NCBI RefSeq assembly: GCF_001559595.1
Contig: NZ_LNTY01000055.1
Coordinates: forward strand, 1-64,000
Direction: 5' to 3'
DNA: 64,000 nucleotides
From: Enterovibrio coralii
GTDB lineage: Bacteria; Pseudomonadota; Gammaproteobacteria; Enterobacterales; Vibrionaceae
Of the stretch, positions 30,593 to 44,751 are shown in pieces. The notes under the pieces are model-generated. The model saw only the letters and a program-made list of their open reading frames with translations, did not search any database and was not told the DNA's origin. Position 1 is the first letter of the stretch. Each line of letters begins with the position of its first letter. A program made the translations under genes and the position numbers.

Positions 30593-30979
30593 ATGCGTCA
30601 TTACGAAATCGTATTCATGGTGCACCCTGATCAAAGCGAGCAAGTTGCTGGCATGATCGAGCGTTACACTGGTTCTATCAAAGAGTCAGGTGGTCAGATC
30701 CACCGTCTAGAAGACTGGGGCCGTCGTCAACTGGCTTACCCAATCAACAAACTGCACAAAGCTCACTACGTTCTGATGAACGTTGAAGCTGACCAAGCTG
30801 TTGTTGATGAGCTGGAAACTGCGTTCCGCTTCAACGACGCTGTGATCCGTAACATGGTCATGCGTACCAAAGGCGCTATCACTGAGCCATCTGTAATGAT
30901 GAAGGCTAAAGAAGAGCGCGCACCACGTCGCGAAGAGCGTGCAGAAGCACAATCTGAAGACGAAGCAGCAGCTGAGTAA
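30593..30979 (+). CDS. rpsF: 30S ribosomal protein S6
   Basis: Small-subunit protein that binds S18 in the platform. The 128-residue product begins [18 protein letters not shown] and contains [20 protein letters not shown], a family signature. The C-terminal tail is acidic with Glu repeats ([15 protein letters not shown]), the region modified by RimK in E. coli. The start follows AAGGAG. First gene of rpsF-priB-rpsR-rplI. Confidence 0.98.
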   Translation: MRHYEIVFMVHPDQSEQVAGMIERYTGSIKESGGQIHRLEDWGRRQLAYPINKLHKAHYVLMNVEADQAVVDELETAFRFNDAVIRNMVMRTKGAITEPSVMMKAKEERAPRREERAEAQSEDEAAAE

Positions 30980-30985
30980 TTTGAT

Positions 30986-31535
<550 letters not shown>

Positions 31536-31568
31536 TCGGCACTGTCCAAGTTAATAGAGGAATAGATA

Positions 31569-32017
31569 ATGCAAGTTATTCTGCTTGATAAAATCGCTAA
31601 CCTGGGTGGCCTAGGTGATCAGGTAACAGTTAAGTCTGGTTACGCACGTAACTTCCTTATCCCACAAGGTAAGGCAGTAATGGCTACTAAGTCTAACGTT
31701 GAGCATTTCGAAGCTCGTCGTGCAGACTGGAAGCAAAAGTTGCTGAAACTCTGGCTGCTGCAGAAGCACGCGCTGAGAAAGTTGCTGCTCTGGAAGTTGT
31801 AGAAATCGCTTCTAAAGCTGGTGACGAAGGTAAACTGTTCGGTTCTATCGGTACTCGTGACATCGCTGACGCTGTAACTGCAGCTGGCGTTGAAGTAGCG
31901 AAGAGCGAAGTTCGCCTGCCAGAAGGTGCACTGCGTAACACTGGTGAGTACGAAATCAGCCTGCAACTGCACTCTGAAGTATTCGCTACTGTTAAGCTGA
32001 ACGTTGTTGCTGAGTAA
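31569..32017 (+). CDS. rplI: 50S ribosomal protein L9 (apparent frameshift)
   Basis: Elongated large-subunit protein of two globular domains joined by a long helix. The N-terminal domain ([32 protein letters not shown]) is in frame from 31569; at about 31725 the frame is lost inside the connecting helix. One extra A (GCAGAACTGG) restores [27 protein letters not shown] and continues to VKLNVVAE at 32017, giving the normal 149 residues. A terminator follows. Confidence 0.95.
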
Positions 32018-32040
32018 TTCAGACACACCGTCGCTTTGAA

Positions 32041-32067
32041 AAAACCGGCCTTTGGGCCGGTTTTTTT
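32041..32067 (+). terminator. Intrinsic terminator after rplI
   Basis: AAAACCGGCC, loop TTTG, GGCCGGTTTTTTT. A 6-bp GC core at 32045-32050/32055-32060 is extended by A-T pairs. It may also serve the convergent DUF481 gene. Confidence 0.92.
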
Positions 32068-32122
32068 GTATCTGTTATTTGAGTATTGGCGTCGACGAAC
32101 TGGATGCTGAGACTGCCTGTCT

Positions 32123-32878
32123 TTAGAAGGCATACACCATATTGATGGTGAAAATCGAGTCGAGGTTCTTCAAGCCCGGCGGGACGTCATTGATGTATTT
32201 CTGGGTCGTCGACAGCTTGATGCCCAAGTCCGCGATAAGGCTGGTGGCCATCGACGCCCTTGCTTCGAGACTGGTATTGCTTGAGCCTGAAATCATGGTG
32301 ATACGGCCTTCAAACTTGGCGTTTTTATTGATTTGCCATGAAAGCTCCGCCTGTCCACGCACAATGAACTCCTGCACGTCGTAGGGCATGATGAGGTCAT
32401 CATCATCGATTTCATCTATGTTGGGGCGCTGGTAACGGTAGCCGGGGCCCAGCTCCAAAAGCAGCGACAAATCCTCTCGCCAAATGGCCTGATAACCCAA
32501 ACCAGTCGCAAAGGTCAGGTCCGTGTAATAGGGGCCGTACTTGTCATCCAAATAGCTGACGTTGCCCAGCACGTAGCGTTTAGGGTCAAACTTGTAGTTA
32601 GCCTGACTTTCCGCTTCGGTCTTTCGTTTGTCTTCCTCGCCATCTTTCTCGACTAACAAAAAACGCGCCTCTGAAGTGTGTCGATACGGGCCAGAGATAT
32701 AGTCACTCGCCAAGCGGCTGTTAATGGTCATCGAGTCTGAGTTGCCCGTCAGTGCCTGAAACCCCAGCTCCACTTCGGACTGCCACGGGTCAGAAACACT
32801 TGCGTGCGCAAAAACTGGTAGTGTCACCAGACAAAACAGAGATGCATTCGACAGCGCAGACGCCATATGGGTTACCAT
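32123..32878 (-). CDS. DUF481 outer-membrane protein (YdiY-like)
   Basis: A 251-residue exported protein with a signal peptide (about 1-27, ending VFAHAS) and a beta-rich barrel region with alternating polar and aromatic residues. DUF481 features include WQSEVELGFQALTGNSDSMTINSRL, ETESQANYKF-type repeats and a C-terminal aromatic MVYAF, typical of BAM substrates. Role unknown; E. coli YdiY responds to acid. An internal Met (residue 5) is an alternative start. It is divergent from dnaB with about 150 bp between. Confidence 0.82.
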   Translation of the reverse strand: MVTHMASALSNASLFCLVTLPVFAHASVSDPWQSEVELGFQALTGNSDSMTINSRLASDYISGPYRHTSEARFLLVEKDGEEDKRKTEAESQANYKFDPKRYVLGNVSYLDDKYGPYYTDLTFATGLGYQAIWREDLSLLLELGPGYRYQRPNIDEIDDDDLIMPYDVQEFIVRGQAELSWQINKNAKFEGRITMISGSSNTSLEARASMATSLIADLGIKLSTTQKYINDVPPGLKNLDSIFTINMVYAF

Positions 32879-33031
32879 TACAATACGAGGAGCGACATTC
32901 TATCTGAATCTTTCATTTGTGCGTCAGCAAGATGTTAAATTGGCTAAAAAATAAATCAGCCATGCACTGGGTCGTGCGTCTGAAAGCGATTCGGATATAA
33001 TGACCTGCGTAGAGGCAAGGTATGAAGTGAT

Positions 33032-34441
33032 ATGGCAGAGCAACGCAGCAAGCAATTTAATTCCAACAAGCCAAAAGACCGTCAGGTAGATGCCCTGAAG
33101 GTGCCGCCGCATTCATTAGAAGCGGAGCAATCGGTACTGGGTGGCCTGATGCTCGATAACGAGCGTTGGGACAGTGTGTCTGAGAAGGTGATTGCTAGCG
33201 ACTTTTACAGTCGGCCGCACCGTCTGATTTTTGAAAGCACCAAGCGATTGCTCGATGATGGCCATCCACTCGATCTGATCACCTTGTCCGAGCATCTTGA
33301 AAAGCACGGTTCGCTGGAAGATGTTGGCGGTTTTGCCTATCTGGCAGAGCTGGCGAAAAACACCCCAAGTGCGGCAAACATCGTAGCCTATGCAGACATC
33401 GTTCGCGAACGAGCGATGGTGCGTAATCTGATTGGCGTGGCCAATGAAATCGCTGATGCGGGTTATGAGCCAGATGGCCGTACCTCAGAAGATCTGCTGG
33501 ATATGGCAGAGAGCAAGGTGTTTGCGATTGCCGAATCTCGCACGTCAGAAAGTGAAGGTCCGCAGAACATCGACAACGTATTGTCGAAAACCCTTGAGCG
33601 TATTGAAATCCTGTTCAAATCTCCGCAAGACGGTGTGACAGGTGTGTCGACGGGCTTTGCCGACTTGAACAAGAAGACCGCGGGTCTTCAAGGGTCGGAT
33701 TTGATTATCGTGGCAGCGCGTCCGTCGATGGGTAAAACCACCTTTGCGATGAACTTGTGTGAAAACGCCGCGATGGATCAGGAAAAACCCGTTCTGATCT
33801 TCTCCCTCGAGATGCCCGCCGAACAGCTGATGATGCGTATGCTCGCATCGCTTTCTCGCGTTGATCAAACCAAGATCCGTACCGGCCAGTTGGATGATGA
33901 AGACTGGGCGCGTATTTCATCGACCATGGGCATCTTGATGCAAAAGCGCAATATGTACATCGATGACAGCTCTGGTTTGACGCCGACGGATGTGCGCTCG
34001 CGTGCGCGTCGTGTGGCGCGTGAGCACGGCGGTCTGTCGATGATCATGGTCGACTACCTTCAGTTGATGCGTGTACCGGGTCTGCAAGATAACCGTACTC
34101 TTGAGATTGCGGAAATCAGCCGCTCGCTGAAAGCACTGGCAAAAGAATTGAACGTGCCCGTTGTCGCCCTGTCGCAGCTTAACCGCTCGCTGGAGCAACG
34201 TGCCGATAAACGTCCTGTTAACTCCGACTTGCGTGAATCGGGCGCAATCGAGCAGGATGCTGACCTTATCATGTTCATCTACCGTGATGAGGTTTACCAC
34301 CCAGAAAGTCCGCTGAAAGGCATTGCAGAAATCATCATTGGTAAGCAGCGTAACGGTCCTATCGGCTCGGTGCGACTGACCTTCCAAGGCCAGTTTTCTC
34401 GCTTTGATAACTACGCTGGCCCTGCATTTGATGAAGAGTAA
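33032..34441 (+). CDS. dnaB: Replicative DNA helicase DnaB
   Basis: Hexameric 5'-3' helicase of the replisome. The 469-residue product has the N-terminal primase-binding domain ([19 protein letters not shown]) and the RecA-like motor with Walker [10 protein letters not shown], Walker [10 protein letters not shown] and the arginine-finger region [14 protein letters not shown]. The ATG at 33032 is preceded by GAAGTGAT. The dnaB-alr pair is conserved in Vibrionaceae and enterobacteria. Confidence 0.98.
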   Translation: MAEQRSKQFNSNKPKDRQVDALKVPPHSLEAEQSVLGGLMLDNERWDSVSEKVIASDFYSRPHRLIFESTKRLLDDGHPLDLITLSEHLEKHGSLEDVGGFAYLAELAKNTPSAANIVAYADIVRERAMVRNLIGVANEIADAGYEPDGRTSEDLLDMAESKVFAIAESRTSESEGPQNIDNVLSKTLERIEILFKSPQDGVTGVSTGFADLNKKTAGLQGSDLIIVAARPSMGKTTFAMNLCENAAMDQEKPVLIFSLEMPAEQLMMRMLASLSRVDQTKIRTGQLDDEDWARISSTMGILMQKRNMYIDDSSGLTPTDVRSRARRVAREHGGLSMIMVDYLQLMRVPGLQDNRTLEIAEISRSLKALAKELNVPVVALSQLNRSLEQRADKRPVNSDLRESGAIEQDADLIMFIYRDEVYHPESPLKGIAEIIIGKQRNGPIGSVRLTFQGQFSRFDNYAGPAFDEE

Positions 34442-34453
34442 GTCTGAGGTGTT

Positions 34454-35529
34454 ATGAAAGCGGCGACCGCTCTTATCCATACTGGTGCGTTGAACCACAA
34501 TATCGACATTATCCGAGCCATGGCACCCAACAGTCGCACGTGGGCGGCGGTGAAAGCCAATGGCTATGGTCACGGCTTGGTGGAAGTGGCGAAAGCCTGT
34601 CGTGCCAAGCGGATGGCTTCGGTGTCGCGCGACTTGAAGAAGCTGTTCGCTTGAGAGCAGGCGGTGTTATTAAGCCTATCATGTTGCTCGAAGGCTTCTC
34701 TTCGCCGGCGGAGTTACCGATGCTGCAAGCGCACAACCTGCAAACGGCCGTGCACTGCACCGAGCAACTGGAAGCACTGGAAAAAGCCAACTTGGAGCAC
34801 CCGCTGCAAGTGTGGCTAAAGATTGATACCGGCATGCACCGTCTTGGCGTTCGTCCAGAGAGCGTACCTGAGTTTATCGAGCGTTTGAATGCTTGCCAGA
34901 ACGTTGCCAAGCCGCTGCACTTTATCAGCCACTTTGGCTGTGCGGATGAGCCGGAAAAACCGTTCACTCAACAACAAATTGATGTCTTCAAAACCCTCAC
35001 CAATGGACAACCTGGCTTTAAGTCGCTGGCGGCCTCGTCTGGCTGTTTGATCTGGCCAGAAAGCCATTTTGACTATGTACGTCCGGGGATCAGCCTTTAC
35101 GGTGTATCGCCGATGGCAGAACGTTGTGGTGCCGATTTTGGCTTAAAGCCAGTGATGACCATGACATCGAGCTTAATTGCTGTGCGTGAGCATAAGAAAG
35201 GTGAGCCTGTGGGCTACGGTGCGCGTTGGTTTGCCGAGCGCGATACCAAAATTGGTGTGGTGGCGATCGGATACGGTGACGGTTACCCGCGCGTAGCACC
35301 TGATGGCACGCCTGTGCTGGTCAATGGTCGTCGCGTTGCGCTGGCAGGTCGTGTTTCGATGGACATGATCACCGTTGATTTAGGCCCTGATTCGACGGAC
35401 CGCGTGGGCGATGAAGTCGTGCTCTGGGGCGATGGCCTTCCTGTTGAAGAAGTGGCGCGCCACGTTGGCACTATCGGCTATGAGCTGGTGACCAACCTGA
35501 CCTCTCGCGTCAAACTCGTATACACCTGA
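34454..35529 (+). CDS. alr: Alanine racemase (apparent frameshift)
   Basis: PLP enzyme that makes D-alanine for peptidoglycan. The PLP Lys lies in [11 protein letters not shown] near residue 34, and the catalytic Tyr region [11 protein letters not shown] is in the C-terminal domain. The frame is lost at about 34609; one extra G restores [25 protein letters not shown] and a 358-residue protein, the normal size. Alr is essential unless another racemase exists, so a real null here would need backup. Confidence 0.94.
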
Positions 35530-35547
35530 TTTATGCCGTAGGTTGTT

Positions 35548-36797
35548 TTGAAAAAATCTCTGACTAAAGCCGCAACGCTGGTTGCGGCTTTCTTTTGCTC
35601 GCCGGTTTTGGCGCAAGCAGACCGCGAGGCTCCGAAAGCCCTCGATATCGAATTTGTTCCTTTTGCATTCTCCACCGAAGCCATGGGCTTCTCTGCGGGC
35701 GTGGCAGGACTTTGGAAAGGGGCGGGGCAGCCACAAGCGTCTATCTTTGCTGCGGGTCTTGGCTCGTCGAAAGGCACTTGGCTGACGTTTCTTTCTGCCA
35801 ACAACTATGCGCTTGCGGCTGACAGCCGTTGGCTGTTTGGTGGTCAGTTTTACGAAGCAGACTATAAACAGTTTGATTACTACCTCGGTGACGCGGCCTC
35901 GAACGATTCTGCCTTTGACGACAGAATCAAACTCGACAGCCGAGAAGCGCAGCACCATCTCTCTTTTCGCTACATTCTGCCTTGGGGCGCTGCAAAGTCG
36001 TCACCCATCCGTGCTGCACTGAGCCCGAAACGGCATGTCGAAGGCAATGCGCCATGGAGCAGCGGCGTTTCCTCCGTCACTTCCGTCCTTTCTACAAAGC
36101 GCAGCACCTGACAGGTATAGGTGCTGACACGCCAAGCGATTTTTCCGATGCGTCAGAAACGTGGGGGGTGGAAACGCGCTTTAAGTGGGATAACCGCGAC
36201 AGCAACACCAATCCAACCCAAGGCAGTCTGAGTGAGTTTATCGTCACGGTCGATCCAGGCTCTGACAGTCGCGCGAGCTGGTGGAAATGGGAAGCCAGCC
36301 AAAGCTGGTATTGGAGCATTGGTGATTGGGAGGAGATGGCAAAAGAGCAGGTGTTCGCTTTTAACATCTACACCGCGGATACTCCAAGCTGGAACGACAC
36401 GTCAGAGATTGACGGTAAAAAGGCGTTCAATCGACCGCCGGAATTTTCCAGTGTCAGACTGGGCGGCCTTTACCGTCTAAGAAGCTTCCAAACAGGCCGT
36501 TATGCCGACCGCTCCGCGCTGAGCTACAGCATGGAATATCGCGTGATCCCTGAGTGGCAACCATTGGGCGGTGTGCCCGTGTTCAATTGGTATGACGTGC
36601 CGTGGTGGCAATGGGTGCTGTTTGCTGACGTTGGCCGTGTGGCGGATGATTACAACCTGAAAACCCTGCATCAAGACATGAAATGGAGTGCCGGTGCGGC
36701 GATGCGTTTTCAAGTCGAAGGCGTGGTAGTGCGCTCAGAAATGGCGTGGGGAAGCGAAGAGGGCTTGTTCCGCGTGATGATCAACCAACCGTTTTAA
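35548..36797 (+). CDS. Outer-membrane beta-barrel protein, surface-antigen (D15)-like (apparent frameshift)
   Basis: Predicted outer-membrane barrel of 416 residues. The start is TTG at 35548 with a signal peptide MKKSLTKAATLVAAFFCSPVLAQ-type (cleavage near residue 23). The C-terminal half has repeated barrel strands (FKWDNRDSNTNPTQGS, RLGGLYRLRSFQTGRY, WVLFADVGRVADDYN) and ends MRFQVEGVVVRSEMAWGSEEGLFRVMINQPF-like strands, resembling Omp85/BamA-family barrels without POTRA repeats. The frame is lost at about 36081; one extra T restores SVTFRPFYKAQHLTGIGAD. The alr terminator stem lies within its signal-peptide codons. Confidence 0.75.
35566..35596 (+). terminator. Terminator-like hairpin inside the signal-peptide codons
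   Basis: Perfect 11-bp stem AAAGCCGCAAC (35566-35576), loop GCTG, GTTGCGGCTTT (35581-35591), then CTTTT. It encodes residues 7-16 of the downstream outer-membrane protein. It is positioned to end alr mRNA but lies within the next coding sequence. Confidence 0.65.
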
Positions 36798-36808
36798 GAA
36801 TTGATTTT

Positions 36809-36837
36809 AAAAAAGGCGAACTGAGGTTCGCCTTTTT
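36809..36837. terminator. Bidirectional terminator between barrel gene and diguanylate cyclase
   Basis: AAAAAAGGCGAAC, loop TGAG, GTTCGCCTTTTT (36809-36821/36826-36837), symmetrical A and T tracts. It serves both converging genes. Confidence 0.92.
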
Positions 36838-36839
36838 GT

Positions 36840-38603
36840 TTAACGACTGCAGCAGTTTTTAGTTTTCTGTTTCGCGCGATACATGGCTTCATCGGCATGG
36901 CGGATGAGCGAGGTGGTGTCTTCGGCGTCTTCAGGACATACCGCTACCCCAAGGCTTAATGTGACCGGAATGGTCGCACTCACTAGCTTCAGGCCAGTCT
37001 CAATGGCGACCACGATCCTTTCTGCAATGACCAACGCCTCATCGGCATTGCTGATGTTTGTGATAAGCAACACAAACTCATCACCGCCAATACGCGCGAC
37101 AAAATCACCCTCTCTTAATGTGCCCTCAAAAATACGCGCCGCAGACTTCAATACTTCATCACCAATGTGGTGTCCAAGCGTGTCATTCACGGTTTTAAAG
37201 TTATCAAGGTCGGCGAACATGACTGCAAATGGTAAGTGTGACCGGTTGTAGTCTTTGGTCAGGTCTTGCAGCTTTTCGGTAATGAGCTCTCGGGTAGGAA
37301 GGCCCGTTAGCATGTCGTGGTGTGCCATATAAGTCAGCTCTTTCTGGAGCTTGTCCCGTTCAATGGCGTTGCCCTTAAAGACTTCGAGGGATTTCGCCAT
37401 GTCGCCCACCTCGTCTTCGCGCTCTGACACAGAGATATTGATGTCGAGTTCATTGTTCGCGAGGCGGTGCATCATCTGCGACATGCTGGCGATGGGCTTT
37501 GCTATGTTATTAGCGAGGATGTAACCCACCACGAAAATGACCACTGTGCCTATGGTGACGGAGATCGCCAGTGCCGATACGAAGGCGTTGAGCGGCGCGA
37601 GGATCTCTGCTTTTTCGATTTCCGCAATGATTGCCCAGTTCAGTGTCATGAAATTAAACGGGGTGTAAGCACTCAACACTTCGACGCCACGGTAGTCGGT
37701 CTCGAATTGTGCCCCTGTTAGTCCTTTTAAGGCTTTGCCAGCAGATTCGGTATGTACCGAGGCATCCAAAATGTTCTCGCCGTTGAGAAAGCGTGAATTG
37801 CTGCGCATCAGCTCATCGGAGCCGACAAGAATGGTTTCACCGGTTTCTCCCATGCCAGCACTGACTTGCATGACGCTATTGATGTACTTGATGGGCATTT
37901 CAAAGATCAATACACCAATATACTGTTCGCCGTTTCGATGAACGGGCACCGCAAAAAACGCTTCCGGCTGGTTAAAGCTGGGTTCATAGCGTTGAAAATC
38001 CGTCAGAAAGGAAACGCCTTGTGACGGGTTCTTATTTACGATGGAAAACGCGCGGGCTAGGTGGGTATCTCGCCATCGCCCGTTTAAAAGATTGGTGGCG
38101 AAGTCCTCTTCCTTTTTCACCGAGTAAACGACATCGCCTTGGGTGTTGACGAGGAAAATGTCGAAATAGCCATGCTCTGCCGCAAGGCTTCGAAAGAAGG
38201 GGTGGTACTTATTGTGCCGCTCGCTATACACGGTGCCATCTTTGGCATCAGTCAGGGCTTCTTTTTCGCCAACATCGAAGGGGTTTTCTTCGATATACGC
38301 GTTTTGCAGCTTGGAGGTCTGATTTTCTTCTAACATCTCCCAAGCGACGGAGAGCTCAACCAGTGCGCTTCGAGTCTGCAATGAACGGCTATGGATAAAC
38401 AAATCGCGCTGAACGGTTTCAAAATACTGTTCAAGCGACTCTTTTCGCGACTCGAGCAAGGCGATCAGCTTGGACTCCGCAGAGGCTGTAAGCTGCTCGG
38501 AAGCAAATTTATAACTCATAAAGCCAGTGGCTATCGAAGAAAGAAGCGCAAAAGAAATGATTACCAGCGGAAGCTTCTTCGTTATTTTAACGTTCTCAAG
38601 CAT
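36840..38603 (-). CDS. Membrane-bound diguanylate cyclase with periplasmic sensor
   Basis: Makes the second messenger c-di-GMP. The 587-residue product has an N-terminal membrane helix (LPLVIISFALLSSIATGFMSY), a large periplasmic sensor (about 35-330, double-Cache-like), a second helix (ISVTIGTVVIFVVGYILANNIAKP), a HAMP domain and a C-terminal GGDEF domain. The catalytic motif is IGGDEFV, preceded by REGD (RxxD), the inhibitory I-site, so product feedback is likely. No EAL domain is present. GGGAGG lies before the ATG at 38603. The ligand is unknown. Confidence 0.93.
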   Translation of the reverse strand: MLENVKITKKLPLVIISFALLSSIATGFMSYKFASEQLTASAESKLIALLESRKESLEQYFETVQRDLFIHSRSLQTRSALVELSVAWEMLEENQTSKLQNAYIEENPFDVGEKEALTDAKDGTVYSERHNKYHPFFRSLAAEHGYFDIFLVNTQGDVVYSVKKEEDFATNLLNGRWRDTHLARAFSIVNKNPSQGVSFLTDFQRYEPSFNQPEAFFAVPVHRNGEQYIGVLIFEMPIKYINSVMQVSAGMGETGETILVGSDELMRSNSRFLNGENILDASVHTESAGKALKGLTGAQFETDYRGVEVLSAYTPFNFMTLNWAIIAEIEKAEILAPLNAFVSALAISVTIGTVVIFVVGYILANNIAKPIASMSQMMHRLANNELDINISVSEREDEVGDMAKSLEVFKGNAIERDKLQKELTYMAHHDMLTGLPTRELITEKLQDLTKDYNRSHLPFAVMFADLDNFKTVNDTLGHHIGDEVLKSAARIFEGTLREGDFVARIGGDEFVLLITNISNADEALVIAERIVVAIETGLKLVSATIPVTLSLGVAVCPEDAEDTTSLIRHADEAMYRAKQKTKNCCSR

Positions 38604-38716
38604 ACAACCTCCCTAAACTCAGTAAAAAGTATAGGTGGTAGTGAGCAACCTATTGAATATATTGCTCACTTTATGACTTGAATATCACTGTCTCTGCAAG
38701 TGCGTGGCAAAAGGCC

Positions 38717-39136
38717 TTATTCGCCCTGAATCGTCGCGACCAAGCGGCGCGAGCCGCCGTGGTCGCGGTGCTCGCCAAGGTAAATGCCTTGCCATGTGCC
38801 TGTTGCTAATCGTCCGTTGGTGATGGGTACGGTAATGCTGGCACCCAATATGGAGGCTTTGATGTGAGCTGGCATGTCGTCATCGCCTTCGTAAGTGTGC
38901 TGGTAATAGGGCGCACGCTCTGGGACGAACTCGTTGAAATGGGCTTCCATGTCGCTGCGAACCGTCGGGTCAGCGTTTTCATTCAGTGTCAGACTTGCCG
39001 AGGTATGCTGGATAAACAAGTGCAAAATGCCGACGTTAATATCGCGAAGCTCAGGGAGGTGTTGCACCACTTCTTCGGTGACAAGATGAAAGCCACGAGG
39101 GCGAGCACGGAGATTAAAGGTTTTTTGTTTCCACAT
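38717..39136 (-). CDS. YjbQ/UPF0047 family protein
   Basis: A 139-residue soluble protein of the UPF0047 (secondary thiamine-phosphate synthase-like) family. Conserved blocks are [48 protein letters not shown] and [25 protein letters not shown]. Members can show weak thiamine-phosphate synthase activity; the physiological role is not clear. It appears to be a single-gene unit. Confidence 0.9.
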   Translation of the reverse strand: MWKQKTFNLRARPRGFHLVTEEVVQHLPELRDINVGILHLFIQHTSASLTLNENADPTVRSDMEAHFNEFVPERAPYYQHTYEGDDDMPAHIKASILGASITVPITNGRLATGTWQGIYLGEHRDHGGSRRLVATIQGE

Positions 39137-41108
<1,972 letters not shown>

Positions 41109-41136
41109 TCGCCGCGTGTTGAAACGTTGAAACAAA

Positions 41137-41163
41137 AAAACGCCGCATGATGCGGCGTTTTTT
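41137..41163. terminator. Bidirectional terminator after pgi
   Basis: AAAACGCCGCA (41137-41147), loop TGA, TGCGGCGTTTT (41151-41161), with flanking A and T runs. It also ends the convergent cheX-zur side. Confidence 0.93.
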
Positions 41164-41180
41164 ATTAGTTGAGCTCAAGA

Positions 41181-41642
41181 TCAGTCGAAACAAATTTCGA
41201 TGTAAGCTCGGCCATATTCTGATTCGAACGGCATGATAATGATTTGACCTTCACTCTTGTGGGTGATGGTGTGCTCACGGCCAGATACAACGATCGGTGT
41301 CGCCATATCGAAATCAAAACCTTTCTCGGCCAAAATGCGTTTTGCACCGCCGGTCACCATGTTGGTGATTTCACCTACCATGTCGGTCACGTCCGCATTG
41401 ATAGACGTTGGGCGCTCACCCAACATGCGGCTCATGATTTCAAGGGCCAAGTCTTCTTCAAACGTCACTGAAAAAGAGCCTTTGGTTTGCGCCCCTACCA
41501 TCCCAATAAGACCCGATACGTCGCCTTTCGCAACTTCGGTTTTTTTTATTTGTGGCTTCTTAGGCGTGATGTCGAGTTGCGCCATTGTGGTCAGTACATT
41601 GACCAATGAAGACAAAAAAGGGTTTACAAATTCTGCGCGCAT
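41181..41642 (-). CDS. cheX: Chemotaxis protein CheX (CheC-like phosphatase)
   Basis: A 153-residue protein of the CheC/CheX/FliY family that removes phosphate from CheY. The active-site pattern E..NMV.G is visible in MVGEITNMVTGGAKRIL. The N-terminus MRAEFVNPFLSSLVNVLTTMAQ matches Vibrio CheX-type proteins. It lies outside any flagellar operon, 17 bp downstream of zur, so the two may be cotranscribed. Confidence 0.86.
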   Translation of the reverse strand: MRAEFVNPFLSSLVNVLTTMAQLDITPKKPQIKKTEVAKGDVSGLIGMVGAQTKGSFSVTFEEDLALEIMSRMLGERPTSINADVTDMVGEITNMVTGGAKRILAEKGFDFDMATPIVVSGREHTITHKSEGQIIIMPFESEYGRAYIEICFD

Positions 41643-41659
41643 AATGTTAGTTCACCGTC

Positions 41660-42118
41660 CTACTGCATTTTCTGTGTCGACGTCTGACAGACGTGACAAG
41701 TTCCATGTGTTTCAACGACGTGATGATTCACTTTAAAGCCAACCTGACTTGCTCTTTCCTGCAGTGCCTCCGATAACGCATCGGCGTGACACTCTTCCAC
41801 CGTACCGCACGAATCACAGATTAACAATTGAGAACAATGCTGATCGTGACCGATATGGCAGCAGGCAATAAAACTGTTTGTCGACTCTACTTTGTGAACA
41901 AACCCTTGAGAAAGCAGAAAATCGAGTGCTCGGTAAACCGTTGGCGGCTTAGCCTGAGGCTCGGTTTCTCTCAGTTTATCCAGCAAGTCGTACGCACTGA
42001 TCGCGCGCTTGCTCTGGATAATAATTTCATAAACCCGCTCACGTTGCGTCGTCATTCGCACGCCGCGTTGTTCGCATAGTGACTGCGCTCGGGTAATTAG
42101 CTGTGCAAGATTGGCCAT
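41660..42118 (-). CDS. zur: Zinc uptake regulator Zur (Fur family)
   Basis: Zinc-responsive repressor. The 152-residue product has the Fur-family winged helix (MTTQRERVYEIIIQSKRAISAYDLLDKL, PPTVYRALDFLLSQGFVHKV), the regulatory CCHIGHDQHC segment, and the structural zinc Cys pairs CDSC and CHVC. These residues and the length separate Zur from Fur. It precedes cheX. No clear Zur box was identified upstream. Confidence 0.93.
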   Translation of the reverse strand: MANLAQLITRAQSLCEQRGVRMTTQRERVYEIIIQSKRAISAYDLLDKLRETEPQAKPPTVYRALDFLLSQGFVHKVESTNSFIACCHIGHDQHCSQLLICDSCGTVEECHADALSEALQERASQVGFKVNHHVVETHGTCHVCQTSTQKMQ

Positions 42119-42298
42119 AAGACCTCAGAAATCAGGCTGAAGGCTTTATTCTATCACAGCATTTTTAACGCGCACTCGTTGCGCCGTGACCGTGGTTCGC
42201 CTTTGGATAATTGTAGATGATGAATATCAATAAGTTGGTGTGAGCTAGAGAAGATAAACGTGTTTTTCACAAGGTATAGAGAATCCGTCGCGTGCGCA

Positions 42299-42331
42299 AA
42301 AGAAAAATGGGAGCGGGGGCACTCCCATTTT
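42299..42331 (-). terminator. Intrinsic terminator of the aga operon
   Basis: On the minus strand: AAAATGGGAG, 8-base loop, CTCCCATTTT, then TCTTTT (stems 42304-42313 and 42322-42331). It lies 15 bp after the aldolase stop codon. Confidence 0.9.
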
Positions 42332-42345
42332 GGTGTCACGAATGA

Positions 42346-43772
<1,427 letters not shown>

Positions 43773-43797
43773 CTTGATTCCTTTTTGTCGAGAGAGG

Positions 43798-43815
43798 GGG
43801 AGGATTGCTCCTCCC
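43798..43815. promoter_or_regulatory. Hairpin between agaD and agaF
   Basis: GGGAGGA (43798-43804), loop TTGC, TCCTCCC (43809-43815). There is no T-run. It may set the ratio of IID to IIA or stabilize the upstream mRNA. Confidence 0.5.
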
Positions 43816-43866
43816 GACCTTCATACTTTTGTTTGCGTTATTGTGTGAATCAAAGAGCGTTGAGAA

Positions 43867-44751
43867 TTACAGGATGCCTGCGAAGCGGCCGACAATACCG
43901 ATGGTGACGGTGATGATGATCAGACGCACTGGGCTCCAGCCGCGTTTCACCAAGCCGAACATGCAAAGGGTGTAAACCAATGGCAGGAAAGCTGGCATCA
44001 GTTTGTCGATAACGTCTGCCTGCAGTTTGACGACCGCATCACCGGCAGTGATTTCTGCGGTAGTAGACAGGCGAACATAAGTCGCAACCAGCGCACCAAT
44101 CACCGTCATACCCACGATGGAAGCGGCGTGGCCGACTTTCTTCGTGTTGGCTTTGATCATCGGAATCGCTGCCACACCCATGTTGTAGGCGTAATGCGCC
44201 AGACCAAAGCGCAGACCAAAGTGGAATACGTTAAAGACAACGAAGAAGATAATCGCGCCCATGATGGAGCCTTGCAGCGCAAGGTCTGCACCGATACCGC
44301 CACAGATTGGTAGTAAGGTCAGCCAGAACATGGCGTCACCGATACCACCGAGTGGTGCACCGACAGCGATCTTGGTGCTTTGGATACTGTTTACGTTCTG
44401 TTTGGAACGTTCCATCGCCAAGATGATCCCCATGACGAAGGTCACCAAGAATGGGTGAGTATTGAAAAAGCCCATATGGCCGCGCATGGATTTCGCCAGA
44501 TCGCTCTTGTTGGTGTGGATCTTCTTCAGCGAAGGCAGAAGTCCGTACAACCAACCCGCAGCTTGCATACGTTCATAGTTGAACGACGCTTGTAGCAGCA
44601 GGGAACGCCATGCCATGCGGTTAATGTCTTCTTTTGTCAGCTCTGCACCGACACTTTGATCTTCATAGACGTCGCTGTTGATTTGAGAAACGGTTGGCGC
44701 GTCGTCTTTGTGGGCATTCAGATGGCCCATGGTGTTTGCATTAGATTCCAT
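43867..44751 (-). CDS. agaD: PTS mannose-family EIID (AgaD)
   Basis: Membrane subunit of the sugar PTS. The 294-residue product starts with a hydrophilic segment and continues with the IID core (DINRMAWRSLLLQASFNYERMQAAGWLYGLLPSLKKI, GVAAIPMIKANTKKVG) and a C-terminal membrane helix. It overlaps the agaW stop by 11 bp, so IIC and IID are coupled. Confidence 0.92.
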   Translation of the reverse strand: MESNANTMGHLNAHKDDAPTVSQINSDVYEDQSVGAELTKEDINRMAWRSLLLQASFNYERMQAAGWLYGLLPSLKKIHTNKSDLAKSMRGHMGFFNTHPFLVTFVMGIILAMERSKQNVNSIQSTKIAVGAPLGGIGDAMFWLTLLPICGGIGADLALQGSIMGAIIFFVVFNVFHFGLRFGLAHYAYNMGVAAIPMIKANTKKVGHAASIVGMTVIGALVATYVRLSTTAEITAGDAVVKLQADVIDKLMPAFLPLVYTLCMFGLVKRGWSPVRLIIITVTIGIVGRFAGIL

